Assembly: GCF_003255815.1 (NCBI RefSeq)
Contig: NC_037671.1
Span: 150,046,783 to 150,110,782, forward strand
Length of the DNA: 64,000 nucleotides
Reading direction: 5' to 3'
Source: Theropithecus gelada
Lineage: Eukaryota; Chordata; Mammalia; Primates; Cercopithecidae
Shown here one piece after another: positions 11,575 through 24,559 of the stretch. Position 1 is the stretch's first letter, and every line of letters begins with the position of its first letter. A program made the position numbers and the translations under genes. Under the pieces are notes generated by a model, which worked only from the letters and a program-made list of their open reading frames with translations, made no database searches and was not told where the DNA came from.

Positions 11575-12594
11575 TAATTTAAGGCTAACATAGTTGTTGA
11601 AAAAAGTAGCACAGAGAGTTTCACATACCCTTCATCCAGTTTCCCCCAATAACCATAGAGCAATGATCAAAGCTAGAAAATTGAAGTCAGTACAATTCTA
11701 TTAACTAAACTACAGACTTTATTTGGATTTTACCAGTTTTAATGTGTACTTTCTTTGGTGTTTAGTTCTATGACATTTTATCACATATGCAGATTTGTGT
11801 AACCATAATTGTAATCAAAATACAGAACTGTTTATCACCCATTTATAATTATGCCATCCCCCAAACCCTAACCTTGGCAATCACTGATCTGCTCTGCATA
11901 AGTATAATTTAAGTCCTTTTGAGAATGTTATATATATGGAACTATACATTATATAATGTTTAAATTTTTTTTTGTCATGCAGCATAATACCCATCAAGTT
12001 TTTTCATGAATCAACAGCTTATTTCTTTTCATCACTGAATAGTATTCCATTGTACAGATGTACCATAATTTGTTTATTCATCCACATGATGAAATATATT
12101 TGTCTCTAGTTTTTTACTCTTACAAATAAAGCTAATGTGAACATTTATATTCAGATTTTGTGCGGATTTTCTGTCTAGTAATTTATTAATTACTGAGAGA
12201 TGCCCCCAGATACGAGTGTGGGTTTTCTTATTTCTCCTTTCAGTTATATCCCTTTTTGCTTCATGTATTTTGAAGTTCTGTTGCTTGGTGCATGCATGTT
12301 TAGGGCTGGTATGTGTTTTTGGTTAATTAACTCTTTTTCATTTTGTAGTGTCTCTCTTTGTCCTTGATAATTTTCTTTGCTCTGAAGTCCACTTTGTCTA
12401 ATATTAATATGGACATACCAAATTTCTTTTGATTAATGTTTGCACAATTTTCCTGTACTTTTAAATTACCTATAACATACCTAGAGTTGAAGTAAGCCTC
12501 TTGTAGGCAGCATAAAGTTGGATTTTAAAATCTATTTTGTCAATCTTTGTCTTTTAATTAGTATGTGTAGACCACTTACTTTAAAAGTAATTGA

Positions 12595-12892
12595 GGCTGG
12601 GTGCGGTGGCTCACGCCTGTAATCCCAGCATTTTGGGAGGCCGAGGCAGGTGGATCACCTGAGGTCAGGAGTTCAAGACCAGCCTGGTCAGCACAATGAA
12701 ACCTTGTCTCTATTAAAAACACAAAAATTAGCCGGGCATGGTGGCAGGCACCTGTAATCCCAGCTACACAGGAGGCTGAAGCAAGAGAATCACTTGAACC
12801 CAGGAGGTGGAGGTTGCAGTGAGCTGAGATCGTGCCAATGCACTCCAGCCTGGGGGACAAGAGGAAGACTTTGTCTCAAAAAAGAAAAAAAA
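12595..12892 (+). mobile_element. Alu (AluS-like), full length
   Basis: It starts ggctgggtgcggtggctcac, has both monomers with the central A-rich linker, and ends in an A-rich tail. The flanks agtaattga (12586-12594) and agtacttga (12895-12903) form a 9-base target duplication with one change. It sits inside the antisense L1M. Confidence 0.92.
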
Positions 12893-13820
12893 GGAGTACT
12901 TGATAGTTTTTTAGAATTCAGGTATGCTGTTTTATTATTTGTTTTCTGTTTGTTCCCACTGCTTTTTGCCCCTCTGTCTTCTTTTTTGGACCTTCCTGTG
13001 AATTATATAAACTTTTTTAGAATTCAATTTTAATTTTTCTGTAATGATTTTATTTCTTGCTTCATATAGTTTAAAGTATTCATACTTATCACTGTCTAAT
13101 ATTATCAATATTTTACCATTCCAAGTAGAAGGCAAAAACTTTATCATCATTTAAATCTCTTTACTTGCCTTCATCTAAAAATCAATAATGGTCCATTATA
13201 TTTCTTCATGTATTACTTTTTCTTTTGTTTCCTTTTTATATTATTTCTGATGTTCCAAGTTCTTTCTATATTATTTTCTTTATGTCTGAAGAATTTTCTT
13301 GGACACATTCTCTTAGTTTTCTTGATCTAAGAATGTCTCTATTTCCTAGTACCTTCATGTTCACTTCAGTACGCCAATCTCTACGCTGCCCTCTGGGTTA
13401 CTTCTTTATTTCTCAGACCTCTAGTTTCATTCCCTGCTTAAAGTTTTCCCAAACTAGAGAGAAATTTTTGTTAGATATAGAATTCTGACTTGACAACTCT
13501 TTTTATGAAGAAAAATTACCTGAAAAACGTTGTGCCACTTTCTTCTGGCTTCTGTGATTTCTGAAGAGAAACCCATAGTGATTCAAATCATTGATCTCCT
13601 AAAACTGATACATTATTTTCTCTGGCTACTTTCAAGATTTTGTCTTTGCTTTTAGTTTTCAGAAATCTGATTATGATTGTCATCAGGGTGTGGATTTATT
13701 TTAATATATTATGCTTGAGGTTTGCTGAGTTTATTAAATCTGTTGGTTTGTAGCTTTCACCAAATTTGGGTAGTTTTCAATCATTTTTTCTTTGACTATT
13801 TTTTCAGGCCCTCACTCTTT

Positions 13821-13996
13821 GTTTGTTTGCTTGCTTGTTTATTTTTGAGATGTGGTATAACTATATTGCCCAGGCTTGTCTCGAAATCCTAGGCTCAAGA
13901 AATCCTTCCACCTTAGCTTCTCAAGTAGCTGAGTTTACAGGCATGCATCACTATATCTTTGTTTTTGTTTGCTTGTTTATTTGTTTTGTAGTTAGA
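13821..13996 (-). mobile_element. Alu monomer (FLAM/FRAM-like) inside L1M
   Basis: The minus strand carries one Alu-type arm only; on the plus strand it reads gagatgtggtataactatat, gcccaggcttgtctcgaa and then aagtagctgagtttacaggc. T-rich runs with g/c interruptions flank it. The 12 bases ccctcactcttt lie on both sides (13809-13820 and 13997-14008), a perfect target duplication. This proves a separate insertion into the older L1M. Confidence 0.8.
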
Positions 13997-14496
13997 CCCT
14001 CACTCTTTCCCATCTCCCTCTGGGATTCCAATATGACACCAATGTTTTATCTTTTGTTATTGTCCCACAGGTTTCTGGTGTTCTCTTCATTTATTTCAAG
14101 CTATTTTATCTCTTATTCAGATTGGATAATTTCTATTGATATACCTTCAAGTTCCTCTAACATCTCTATTCTGTGATAATATTTATCCGGTGACATTTTA
14201 ATTTTAATTACTGTATTCTTCATCTCAAAAAAATTTCTATTTTGTTCTTTATATTTCCTATTTTTTTGCTGAAACTTGCTATTTTTTTCCATTCACTTCA
14301 AGAGTGTTTGTAATTGCTTATTGAAGCATTTTTATGATAGTTTGTCATATAATTCCCACCTTCGTGTCATCATGGCATTGGCATATGTTCATTGTCTTTT
14401 CTCATTTGAGTTAAGATTTTCCTGGTTTTTGGTATAACAAACAATTTTGGGTTGATTCCCAAACATTTTGAAGAGTATGTTAAGAGAATCTGGTAC

Positions 14497-14518
14497 AAAA
14501 AAAAAAAAAAAAAAAAAA
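14497..14518 (+). repeat. Poly-A run of 22
   Basis: A 22-base A homopolymer lies within the antisense L1M. It may be an expanded A-tract of the old element. It is likely unstable in length and in sequencing. Confidence 0.95.
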
Positions 14519-14690
14519 GTCTTATACTTTTGCAGGCAGTCAATCATGAACACGTTTTTGTCTACTTTTACGGACTTTGATTTGAATTTCAGTTTAGTTT
14601 TCAAAGTCTTTGCAGTGTTATTTTGGTCTGCTTCATCTGTGTGCTTCCAGGAGTCCAATCTGAAGCCTCATTGATATTACACACCATAGC

Positions 14691-16379
14691 TCAGTTCTGA
14701 AAAATTTAGTTATGTTGATTCTGATTGGTTTTTTTAAAATGCACCATTTTTTTTTTTTAAAGAGTGGAGGGGACCAATCCAGGACATTAGTAATAGAATT
14801 AAAGGATCCTTCTCTTTACCTTGTTCTTTTTTTTTTTCTTCTCCCTTCCGTCTCTAGCTTGCTATCATTTCTCAGTGCCATCCTAACCACATTTTAAGTT
14901 CTCAATAGCAACACTTGGTTCATTAATTCTGTATTGGACAATGCAGATATAGAAATTTTCTATCATTTCAGAAAGTTCTATCGCATAGAAAGCCTTTCTC
15001 TTCTTGAGCTGAAATTATTTCTTCTCCTAAAGATGATAAACTGTAGAAAGAAATAAAAGTAATGAAAAATAAATGGAGAGGATGAGAAAGAAAGGACTAT
15101 AAAACCTGAAGATACAAAAACAAAAAAAGTGGTAACAAGAAAAGACATCAGAGAGAAGTTGAAAATGTTCAAATGGAATAAATATTGATTAAAACAGGGC
15201 TGAGGGCAAGCTTCTGTGCATAGGTTTTCCCTGTTATTCTCAGCACTTATACAGTTTTATATGTCAGAAATTAAAATTGTTTTCCAAAGCTGTTTCTAAA
15301 GCAGTAGGTTTGGATTTTACATTGTCATTACCTTACCTCATTATCTGTAGTTAAAGGATATCAGCATTTTAGAGCGCAAAGTCCACTTTAAAACAATGCG
15401 GAATTAAAATGGTACTTCAAAGCAATAAAGACACAAAAATATACGTTTGGGCATGGCAAGGCTAGCTTCCTTGCTACTTTTAGACTTGTGGAGTTTAACA
15501 AAATTCAAGTCCCCATAGGTACTTCTGGCTACTGGAGCTTTGCTCCTGCTTAGGAGCAATCCATTGATCTTCTGGTCACTGAGGAAGAATCATCATGGAT
15601 TGCTGCATTATTCATACTTTAACTTATGGACGAAAGAGAGAAAACCCATATGCAGTCCCCAAAGTAGGTCATATTGTGGGGGTCCAGTGTAGCACCAAAG
15701 GAAGTTCATAGCCCCAGGCCAGAGGGAAAGAGAAAAATTTTAAACAGGGAATAAAAGGTCTAGAGGTCTGAGAAATAGCAAAATGGATAACCCAGAAGGC
15801 AACGTGGGGATTAGATAAATGAAGTGAGCATGGAGATACTAGTAAATCAAGGGATAGCTTGGGAATAATCTCACCAGGGTTCCTTTCTCAGAAATCTCTG
15901 GAAACAGACATCGAAGGATAGAAATAGTTGGGGCAGAAGTTGCAATCCAGACTGTTTCTTCTCATAGAATTTTCCAAAACTAGGGTTTTCCTTTCCTAGC
16001 ACATAACTTAGAAAAGAAAACCCAAAAGGTATCTTCTCTTCTTATACCTTAGATCAAAATTTCTCTAAAATTCTCAAATTTCACCTCAATACCCCTCTAT
16101 CCTTGTCACCAGAGGACACCAAGCACTATACCTAATATGTGTATATTTTAATACCAACATCATATTTTAAGCAATGCAATCTAATTATTCAAAGAGCTGG
16201 CTTTCAATCCAAATATGATTTAGAAAAAGGAAATATAGCCACACAAAAGTGAAAGAGACACACAAAACAAAAAAGAAAATTAATGTGCTTATTTTGTGCA
16301 TTTATTAAGAAGTCATAATAAGAAACCTAACAATAGCTTTCAGGATCAACAGCATTTTTTTCCCAAAATGTCACCAGTG
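14691..16379. other. Unassigned interval
   Basis: The stretch 14691-14900 contains T-runs and no clear boundary from the L1M. A short perfect hairpin (ttgctcct, loop gctt, aggagcaa) lies at 15540-15559. No gene or named repeat was recognised in the rest. Confidence 0.4.
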
Positions 16380-16600
16380 TGTGGTATAAATGGTTAGACT
16401 GAGAGTCATATAAAACCAGGTAAGGATTTATCTTCTGTCATTTAGTAGTTGCATTATCCTTGAAAAATGACATAAGCTCTCAGCTTCAATAAAATGAAAG
16501 CAATCACAATGCCTATCTTGCAAAGTCATTATCAGGATTAAATGAGATAGTGTGTGTAAGGTGCTTAGCATACATCTGGCATAAACTTGGCACACAATGA
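16380..16600 (+). repeat. MIR SINE fragment
   Basis: The series tggttagactgagagtcat, aatgacataagctctcagc, aggattaaatgagatagtg and gtgcttagcatacat follows the MIR consensus order in the sense orientation. It is an old tRNA-derived SINE. Confidence 0.7.
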
Positions 16601-17274
16601 ATGTCACCTTTCTTCCTTTCTTCCCTTTAACTTGTGATATCATCACTTCTTTTGGGCCTTCTCCAACCTTTCTACTGTCCTTCATCCATGCTGCTGGCCA
16701 GTTTCCCTCTTCTCATCTCAGCTCCTTAATCTCTTAATAAAACCCCAGTTGCTACTGTCATCATGTGTTTTGTAATTGGGCATTGTTTCTATTAATTAAA
16801 ATAAAGCATTTAAAGGAAGCGTCTAGTGAAATAACAGATCTGGTTCATCACTAGCTTTTTGACTCTCATGGTTTCCTCGCTTGATCACTAGGTTTGCCGG
16901 TGAACAGTTGATTCAGTTTACTTTATTGGACTAACTCAGTGTTCATGTTTATTTTACAGTGTTTATCTTTATTCCCAATTATTCTAACCCACAGAAAGAA
17001 AGCAAGTCCCTTCATAAAATGGAGCATGAAGTTTCAATTTTCACATGAGTCACACTGGTGAATAGTATGTTCTTTTGTCTTGGGCTCAGTGCATGCTGCA
17101 AATCAAAAGAGGATGGGAAGCGTTTTGTGCATGTAAACAGCTGGAACACAGTGTTAAGTTGATAGTATGGAAGAATCTGAAGCCTTTTCTTGAGTCTGTG
17201 CAGGGAATAAAACTAGGAAGAATCATTTTACTCCCATGGGAAGGATTTACTGGTTTATAAATATGATAAACCTT
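16601..17274. other. Unassigned interval
   Basis: No recognised feature. Two overlapping opposite-strand open frames of 60-75 codons near 17075-17307 have no supporting evidence. Confidence 0.4.
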
Positions 17275-17500
17275 CCTTAATGCTGGTGCTTTGAACTTGC
17301 TGAGCACCTTTCAGCAGTGGATTGCAAAGCACTTCACTAACAGTAAGCCTTGGGACCCTCGGGATGGAGGTATTATTTCCATTTCATAGGGAAATAGATG
17401 CAAGGACTGACTTGCTCAGAAACACAGAGTAAGTCCCAATCAAGCATATACCTCCATGAACCCAGATCAAATCTAACCTCTAGGCTACTCTTGCCCCCAC
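17275..17500 (-). repeat. MIR SINE fragment, antisense
   Basis: gctgagcacctttcagc, aggtattatttccatttcat, tgacttgctcagaaacacag and a final part with cccagatcaaatctaacct follow the antisense MIR order. Confidence 0.55.
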
Positions 17501-19058
17501 ATATTTATTTTGCAAAAGGAAAACAATGATTTCAAATATATACTCAGTTAAGCATTAGGATATATCCCTTTCCACCTGTTTTAACACGTTTTTCAAGTTT
17601 TGCTTGTTTTTACACTGGCAGGATTTTCGGATGATTAGTTCTGAGTGTCTTTTGTTTCAAGTGTCTCGTGTAGGGGATGAGAGAAATCAGATGATCAAGG
17701 GTCTTTTCACTGCTTAGTCACTACTTCAGCTTCAGTCTAGTTGGGTGGTGACCCACAAGGAATATTTCAATGCCAGGAGAAGTAAATATGCCAGTTGTCT
17801 TAACCTGGTCTTGGAGCAGGTAGACTCTGTTGGCTTTAAAATGAAAAATGCAGCAATTTAGATCAAGCTGTTTGGGCTCTGTGTAAAAGAATCTCATGAA
17901 TCCCTGTGAACATCAGCAGAAAAGTTTAGAAGAGTATAATCTTAGCAACAGAAAATGATGTTCTTTTCAGAAAAATAAACAAAAAATGTAGGGAAAGTCC
18001 ACTAGACAAAGGGGCAATAGAGGAAGATAGAGATTGGGGAATGAAAAGCTAATTTGTAAACAGATTTCAGGAGAGTTGTGTAAACTCTCTGGATCAGGAC
18101 AATCAAAGGGAAGAAGCAAGCAGGTGATTGTGAGTTGTTGGGAAAATAATTTTATCGCACCGATGTTCCCCCCAATAAAGAAAATGAACATACCTAGTTT
18201 TTAAATAGAAATTTACATCTATTTGATTATTTAGTATAGGAGCAACAGATCAAAGAGTAATTGTAAATCATTAGTGTGAAGTTCAACCTTTAAACTACCA
18301 AGGGCAATACATGGAATAACAATTAAAAATTATTACTCATGAAAGGCATTGCATTAACAAAGGCTTTTCCAACACTCCATCCCATCGCTAAATACATAAA
18401 AATTGCTTGAGACAAACATATAACCTCCATCCAGACTTCATCATCTAAGGGAACTTCACCAACAAAATATTTTGGGGACAATTACATAACCTCCATCTAA
18501 ACTTCATCAGCAGCCTCAGTGGCTGGCAGTCGCTCCCTATTTCTTCTTCCCTCCCTTTCAATGTGTAAGATCTGGGAACAGGAAGTAGCATTTACTCCTT
18601 CATGTTAGTAGAACAATGATGGATACTGAGAATGTCTTTCACGCTAAACATTGACCACAGCAAGGAAATGTTTCCATAGGAATAGTTATAAAGCTGGTGC
18701 TTTCATTTCTGAATATCCAAGTTATTTTTATTTTGATTTTTTTAATTAAGGATAAATTGTCATTTTAATTAAAGAAGAAAATAAGGTTCACAGAGCCAGA
18801 GAAGCCCATATGAACTTCATTTAGACATACTCATGGTTTGGAGGTGGGGAGGTGGGTGAACATTTAATAATGGCTTTTTTACAAAAGGGATCTTACCTAG
18901 AGATGATTTTGCTTGCAATTCTATATAGCATCCAGTTGTGCCATAGAGCATTTTTGTCTGTGTTACTATACAAACTACATGTTTAAGGTTAAAGTTTCCA
19001 TTTTATGGGAAAACATCATTGTCTTAAACAGCTTCTGTAGAACTTTGGCTCCTCTCTT
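17501..19058. other. Unassigned interval with a short duplication
   Basis: No gene is seen. A diverged 33-base direct repeat (28 matches), with starts 66 bases apart, occurs at 18411-18443 and 18477-18509, sharing ataacctccat and acttcatca. Confidence 0.45.
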
Positions 19059-19062
19059 CACC

Positions 19063-19371
19063 ACGACTTTTTTTTTTTTTTTAATTGAGATGGAGTCTCA
19101 CTCTGTTGCCTAGGCTGGAGTGCACTGGTGTAATCTTGGTTCACTGCAACCTCCACTTCCCAGGTTCAAGCAATTCTCCTGCCTCAGCCTCCTGAGTAGC
19201 TGAGACTACAGGAACACACCACCATGACCAGGTAATTTTTGTATTTTTAGTAGAGACAGGGTTTCGCCATGTGGCCAGGCTTGTCTCGAACTCCTGACCT
19301 CAGGTGATATGCCTGCCTTGGCTTCACTAAGTGCTGGGATTACAGGAGCCACCAAGCCTGACCACCATGAC
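19063..19371 (-). mobile_element. Alu (AluS-like), antisense
   Basis: A T-run at 19068 leads into gagatggagtctcactctg and the full two-arm Alu on the minus strand, ending near 19362. The 9-base flanks caccacgac (19059-19067) and caccatgac (19363-19371) form a target duplication with one change. Confidence 0.9.
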
Positions 19372-20015
19372 CTTTCTTTTGGAGAAAGTGATACCTACAA
19401 CCATGGTTTCCAAACTTGTTTGACAGCACTTTATGCCCCAGAACATAAAGAGACAAAATCATTATTTATTAGTGTATTTCCTCTATACAATTCATTTATA
19501 ACATTGGCTTATAAAATCAATTGTTGAATAAAACTAGTCCTTTGCTTTAGAAAATAATTTGAAATCAGCCTCAATATTTCATTTTCGGCCTTAATTAGTT
19601 TGGGTTATACAGTATTGAGAAAAATCCTGAACCAACCATGTAAAGTCTTTACAAATAGTGGAACTTCTGAACAACACTCCCATCCCTTGTAGCTTCAACA
19701 TACCCTTCAATTAAATGAGTTTTCTCAAAAAAGCAAATAGGAACATTTCATTTCAAAAATTGAATCATCAATAATATGTAAAAATTGCTCATTCTTTCTC
19801 ATAAATATACAGATTGGAAGAGAAGCATTCAAAGTTTGTAGTAAGTATTCCAAGCTATATTGAATGAGGTAGCTTGTCATTTATATTTGCACTACTGTGC
19901 CGTTATGCTGGAAACAGAATATGTTCTGAATAGATCCCTGGACTTGACTTGGCATTTAGTGGAGTGCAATGTCAGTATAACATTTATACAGTTCTACCTG
20001 AGTAGACGGGGGCAG
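19372..20015. other. Unassigned interval
   Basis: No gene is evident. The start (ggtttccaaacttgtttgac) may be an old DNA-transposon edge, but I could not confirm it. Confidence 0.35.
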
Positions 20016-20748
20016 TCCTGGTTTTTTTTTCTTTTTCTTTTTTAATTTTCTTTTTCTTTTTTTTAATTTAAGCTTTCTTTAAAGTTCGGGAGTACATGTG
20101 CAGGTTGTTATATAGGTAAACTTGTATCATGGGAGTTTGTTGTACAGATTATTTCATCACCCAGGTACTAAGCCTTGTTCCCATTAGTTATTTCTCCCGA
20201 TCCTCTCTCTCCTCCCACTCTCCACCCTCCAAAAGGCTTTAGAGTGTGTTGCTCCCATCTATGAGTCCATGTGTTTTCATCATTAAGCACCCACTTATAA
20301 GTAAGAACTTGAGTATTTGGTTTTTTGTTCCCGTGTTAGTTTACTAAAGATCACGGCCTCCAGCTTCATCCATGTTCCTGCAAAGGACATGATCTCATTT
20401 CTTTTTATGGCTGCGTAGTCTTCCATGATGTATATGCATGTGGTGTACCACATTTTCTTTATCCAGTCTACAACTGGTGGGCATTTAAGTTGATTCCATG
20501 TCTTTGCTATTGTGAATGGTGCTGCAATGAGCATACACATGCATATGTCTTTGTAACAGAATGATTTATATTCCTTTGGGTATATATCCAGTAATGAGAT
20601 TACTAGGTCCAATGGTATTTCTGTTTTTAGGTCTTTGAGGAATCACTACACTGTCTTCCACAATGGTTGAACTAATTTACACTCCCACCGGCAGTGTATA
20701 AAATTCCTTTTTCCCTGAAGCCACACCCGCAAGTCTTAAATTTTTAAA
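20016..20748 (-). mobile_element. L1P-type LINE-1 3' end, antisense, 5'-truncated
   Basis: T-rich DNA (the A-tail of the element) is followed by gagtacatgtgcaggttgtt, catctatgagtccatgtg, tccatgttcctgcaaaggac, gcaatgagcatacacatgc and gggtatatatccagtaatg. On the minus strand this is the end of ORF2 plus the 3' UTR. The minus-strand frame at 20295-20612 is the ORF2 C-terminal remnant and has no start of its own. The element is truncated and inactive. Confidence 0.9.
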
Positions 20749-21029
20749 TGAACATTTAAGCACCATTACATTCCTAATTAATGATACACTTAGAAGTAAA
20801 AATATTTCCACTGAAGGTAGGAGAAATGTATTTTGAGTTTATACAAAATGAGTAAACCTAAGAGTACAAGATAAAGTAGGAGTGATACTAAAGACTTAAA
20901 ATTTAGTATATAGCACCCTGAACACACATGCCACTTCTATTCTTTTTTACAAAATAGTTGAAGTGTATATGTAGAATAAAATTCAAAAAAAACATTTGAG
21001 GATCCCTGAAACACTTTGCAGAATCCCTC

Positions 21030-21095
21030 TAGTGTCTGGCATAGTGCCTGACATAAAATAAGTAATGAATATCTGTTGAATGGATAATAGATTCT
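21030..21095 (+). repeat. L2 3' end fragment
   Basis: agtgtctggcatagtgcctg followed by taatgaatatctgttgaatg is the typical L2 tail. Confidence 0.6.
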
Positions 21096-21269
21096 AGTTT
21101 GAAAATTCACAGGCATCATCTAGCAAAGGTTTCTCAAGACTCTCTGAGTCTCTCAAGGGGAGGTAAAATATAAAACTAAGTCATTCAGTGCTGCTCTCTA
21201 CGTTTAGTACTTAACTACCATTAAAGCTTATTTTTCATGACCATTTTACAATGGAGGTGTTCATGTGTA

Positions 21270-21400
21270 ACTGGAGGTCTGTAAGGAAAGTATCACTATC
21301 CCGATATTGTAGCTTAAAAATTAAGGCAGAACAATACTTACTAGGGTCTATTAATGACTAAAGTGTGGATTTGTAACTTAGAACCTGGGCATGGGGCCCC
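21270..21400 (-). repeat. MIR-like fragment, antisense
   Basis: gtatcactatcccgatattg, agcttaaaaattaaggcag and agggtctattaatgactaa follow the antisense MIR core, strongly worn. Confidence 0.4.
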
Positions 21401-23149
21401 ATAAGACATGCTGTCCCTCCCTCATCCTTCTGTCCTTGGTACTCTGCACCTTTCCCTCCCCATCTCCCCAGTTTCTCATCTCCCTGATGAGCTAAAAACA
21501 TTACATATAATTTAAAGCCTAGTTGAATTTTGGAGTTGGTCAGAAACAGCTATCACGGCTAGCAGCTGCATTTGTTCACACAAAGAGGACTGAAATGACA
21601 ATATGCAGTAAACACACTATACATACAATATAATTAACAGTGTAAATAGAAACCATTCTACACATCGTGTGTACAGAATCAATTTCTGAAGGCTTGGAAT
21701 AAACTACATTGCTTGTCACATCTGAGGATTTCACAGTAAGAGGGCTTTCCTATTGAGAAATGAACAGTTATTCTTCCCTCTGTAACTTTTGTTTAAAGAA
21801 TTGCTTGAATATTTTAGCTCTCTTTCTCCTAGAAAATGGAGAGTGTACTAAACAAATAAACATAGAGGGTCAAAATGGCCCTGCTGATAATTTTGCTGAA
21901 CCTCTGAAAAATCATCTCTGTTGCATAAATAAGGCTGGAGACAATAGTCAAGGATCAGGGTTTTTCAGCACACAATGTAGGCTTTGTACAGTGGATGTTT
22001 TCCTTGTTTGTTTTTTTTTTTTTTCCTCCTCGATAGAGTGGTAACAAAAGTAGAGTTTTCCCACTTTGTCCCAGAGATGGGGGTTTTAAGTCTATTGAGG
22101 GCAACTTGGTGCCTTATCTAAGCCTCTCACGATGGGCAACTTAGGAGGAAAGGCCCGCTTCATTGGTCCCTGGACAGGAAAGAGGGGCCTCTGTGGGGAC
22201 AAGGAATAGGTCTCTGCTTAAATGGATCTGACAGCTTTGCATTAAAAAAGATGTTTATCCTTGTTTACGGCATACCCCTTCTCCTTTTATAATTCCCATG
22301 ATTGGTGTTACTTTTTATAGTAAGCCTGTCTGGGAAGGAGCCACATTGTTCCAATGCCTTAGAAAGCAAAGGGAATGGTGAGAAACCTTCAGAAATGCTA
22401 TCTGCAGAAGGTTCTTCGGAGGAAATGAACTGTGTGTGTGTTCACTCAAGCACATATATGCAGTATATATAACATGGGGGCTTTTTGAATGGGTGATTTA
22501 AATGAAAGAATTATAGCTTTTCTTTATATACTTCTGCAGTTTCGTTGGTATATTGACTATATTTTCAAATTAATATTGGTTATTAATAATCTGTTTGCTC
22601 AAAGTTATATTCTAATGTCACGTTTTGTGGTGTAATAACTGGAAAGAATCCTACTGTCTTGAAGTTTTAGAAATACCTATGGAAAACTCCAAAAACACCT
22701 CTGATCTACTTTAACCATTTACACTGTCACTGTAGTAAGAAAAGTAAGGAAACATCCAACTAGAGTTTAATTTTGAAGAGGATGCAGGGTATCTTTTACA
22801 AAGATTTTCTTAATCATCTGGATTAATCCTGACTTTCAACTCTAGATAAAAAATAGGATATCCCATAAGAAGGATTTGCAACATGTAGGGAATTTTTTGC
22901 CAACCAGGAAAGGCTCCCAGGGTCCAAGTTATTAAAGTTATATTTATTGGTGATTATGTCTGTTTCCTGTATAAAATGAAATTTGAAAGCAAACACTTGA
23001 GTCAAGAAAAGTCAACTAAATGACATGGTTTTTATACATGTAAAAGAAGTGGTCATTTTCAAAGGACCTCATATGGCTTGGTAGATTAACTAAAATGAAT
23101 GTGAGAGCTTAACATCAACCCCTGACAAACTCTAATACAGTTGTAGACA
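21401..23149. other. Unassigned interval
   Basis: Nothing recognisable was found. The open frame at 21760-22044 shows no domain and runs into a T-run. Confidence 0.4.

Positions 23150-23210
<61 letters not shown>
23150..23210. repeat. Compound (AC)n(AG)n microsatellite
   Basis: About 16 AC units pass directly into about 14 AG units with no interruption. A pure compound array of this length is probably polymorphic in a population. Confidence 0.97.
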
Positions 23211-23213
<3 letters not shown>

Positions 23214-24559
23214 GCAAGGAAAATAAACAAACTGCCCAGAGATACCCAGATTTAATGTCATCAAGCGGCTCTTGCGATGTTGTAAACCAAGTAACTAGAG
23301 TTTGTCTCGCTGAGGCTGTCCCTAGACTTTCTGGATAGGATTAATTCCATGAAATTCTCTACAGCCCTTTCTAATTGGTTAAGATGTGTGAGACACCACA
23401 CATAATGGAAATCACTTAGCCATCTACATCTCACATGAGCCACTTCAAAAAAAAAAAATTCTCTTAAGAAGAGAAGCCAGACATTGGTTCTACCTTTACA
23501 GGAATATAGTGCATACATTTCTTCCCAATACTATGATAAATATAAATGGTGAACACCAAAGCTGCTACATCAGCAATTCCACCTCTGGGGGACAAATTAT
23601 ATTGTAGATGAACCTAGCTGCTGCAGAGCCCAGGTCTCCACTATAGGTTGGAGTTTTGAGTTTTGGTAAAAGTAAATATTGACATTAAGAGCAATTTTAC
23701 CAAGTCCTGTGCAAGTACACAAACTGATTTCATCTTATAAAATAGATCTTCAAGAAGTTAAATGGTAACAAAAATAACATACACCAGATGGAACACTTAC
23801 ACAAATCTGTGCCTACTACCCACCAAAATACTTACTCATTCTGATTGAGTTAGGAAATAAAAAACACCGGTATGACATGAAGGTTACACAATGAGCTAGT
23901 TGGTTGAATTTTTCACTTTTCAATTTGTTTGTTATGGTACTATATAAACAAAACCTGAGCTTACAAGTCATTGCAGTAAACCAAACTCAAACAAAAAGAT
24001 AGTCCCACAGTACACAGTGACCACCATACACATGTAATACTCATTATTTACTCTAACCAAATACATCCTAATGAGAGCTAGATACTGTTTGGCATTAACA
24101 AATTGTTACTAGTGAATCACTGGCTGACAGCTGGCAAGAGAGATACTATTCTCCTTTACCTCAAAGAAGAAACCTTTTTTGGATTAACAAGGAACTGACT
24201 TATAGGAAGGCCTTCCCCAGCCCTAACTGTCCAACAACTTTCTAAAATTTCATAGTCTCCTTCCAAAACCTCATTCACTGTTGTAGAAGAATTCTAAACC
24301 ACAACATTTTCCTAATCTAAGATCACTCACTAAAATCAAGGTCTATGGATATATTTTTGATAAATTTTGTTTGCCACCATCTTAAGAAGGCTACATAAGG
24401 CAAACAGTCACTCAGAAATGGTCACCCAGTGGCAAAGCTCTGGAGGGCAGCATGGGATTGCTTCCTGGTCAAGTGTACTACACTCACTTTGCCCTGCTCG
24501 TCCCATCATTCTTTCTTTTCTCTGCCCATCATAAGTGGACTTGGCATCATCCCTCCTCA
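23211..24559. other. Unassigned interval
   Basis: No gene or clear repeat. The minus-strand 85-codon frame at 23261-23518 starts in unique DNA and shows no recognisable domain. Confidence 0.4.

Larger units (their letters stand above)
11575..14690 (-). mobile_element. Ancient L1M LINE-1, antisense, deleted and interrupted
   Basis: Read on the minus strand, the order is ORF1-like, then the start of ORF2 (endonuclease region), then a 3' segment. Landmarks are tattgatataccttcaagtt (ORF1 coiled-coil region) near 14137, gatatagaattctgacttg near 13476, tctttgtcttttaattag near 12545 (start of ORF2) and gaatagtattccattgt near 12038. A jump near 12160 removes most of ORF2. An AluS-like element (12595-12892) and an Alu monomer (13821-13996) were inserted later. 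Frameshifts and stops are frequent, so it is dead. Confidence 0.75.

Noticed and set aside
20295..20612. 105-codon minus-strand frame
   Set aside because: It is the C-terminal remnant of L1 ORF2 in a truncated antisense L1, not a cellular gene.
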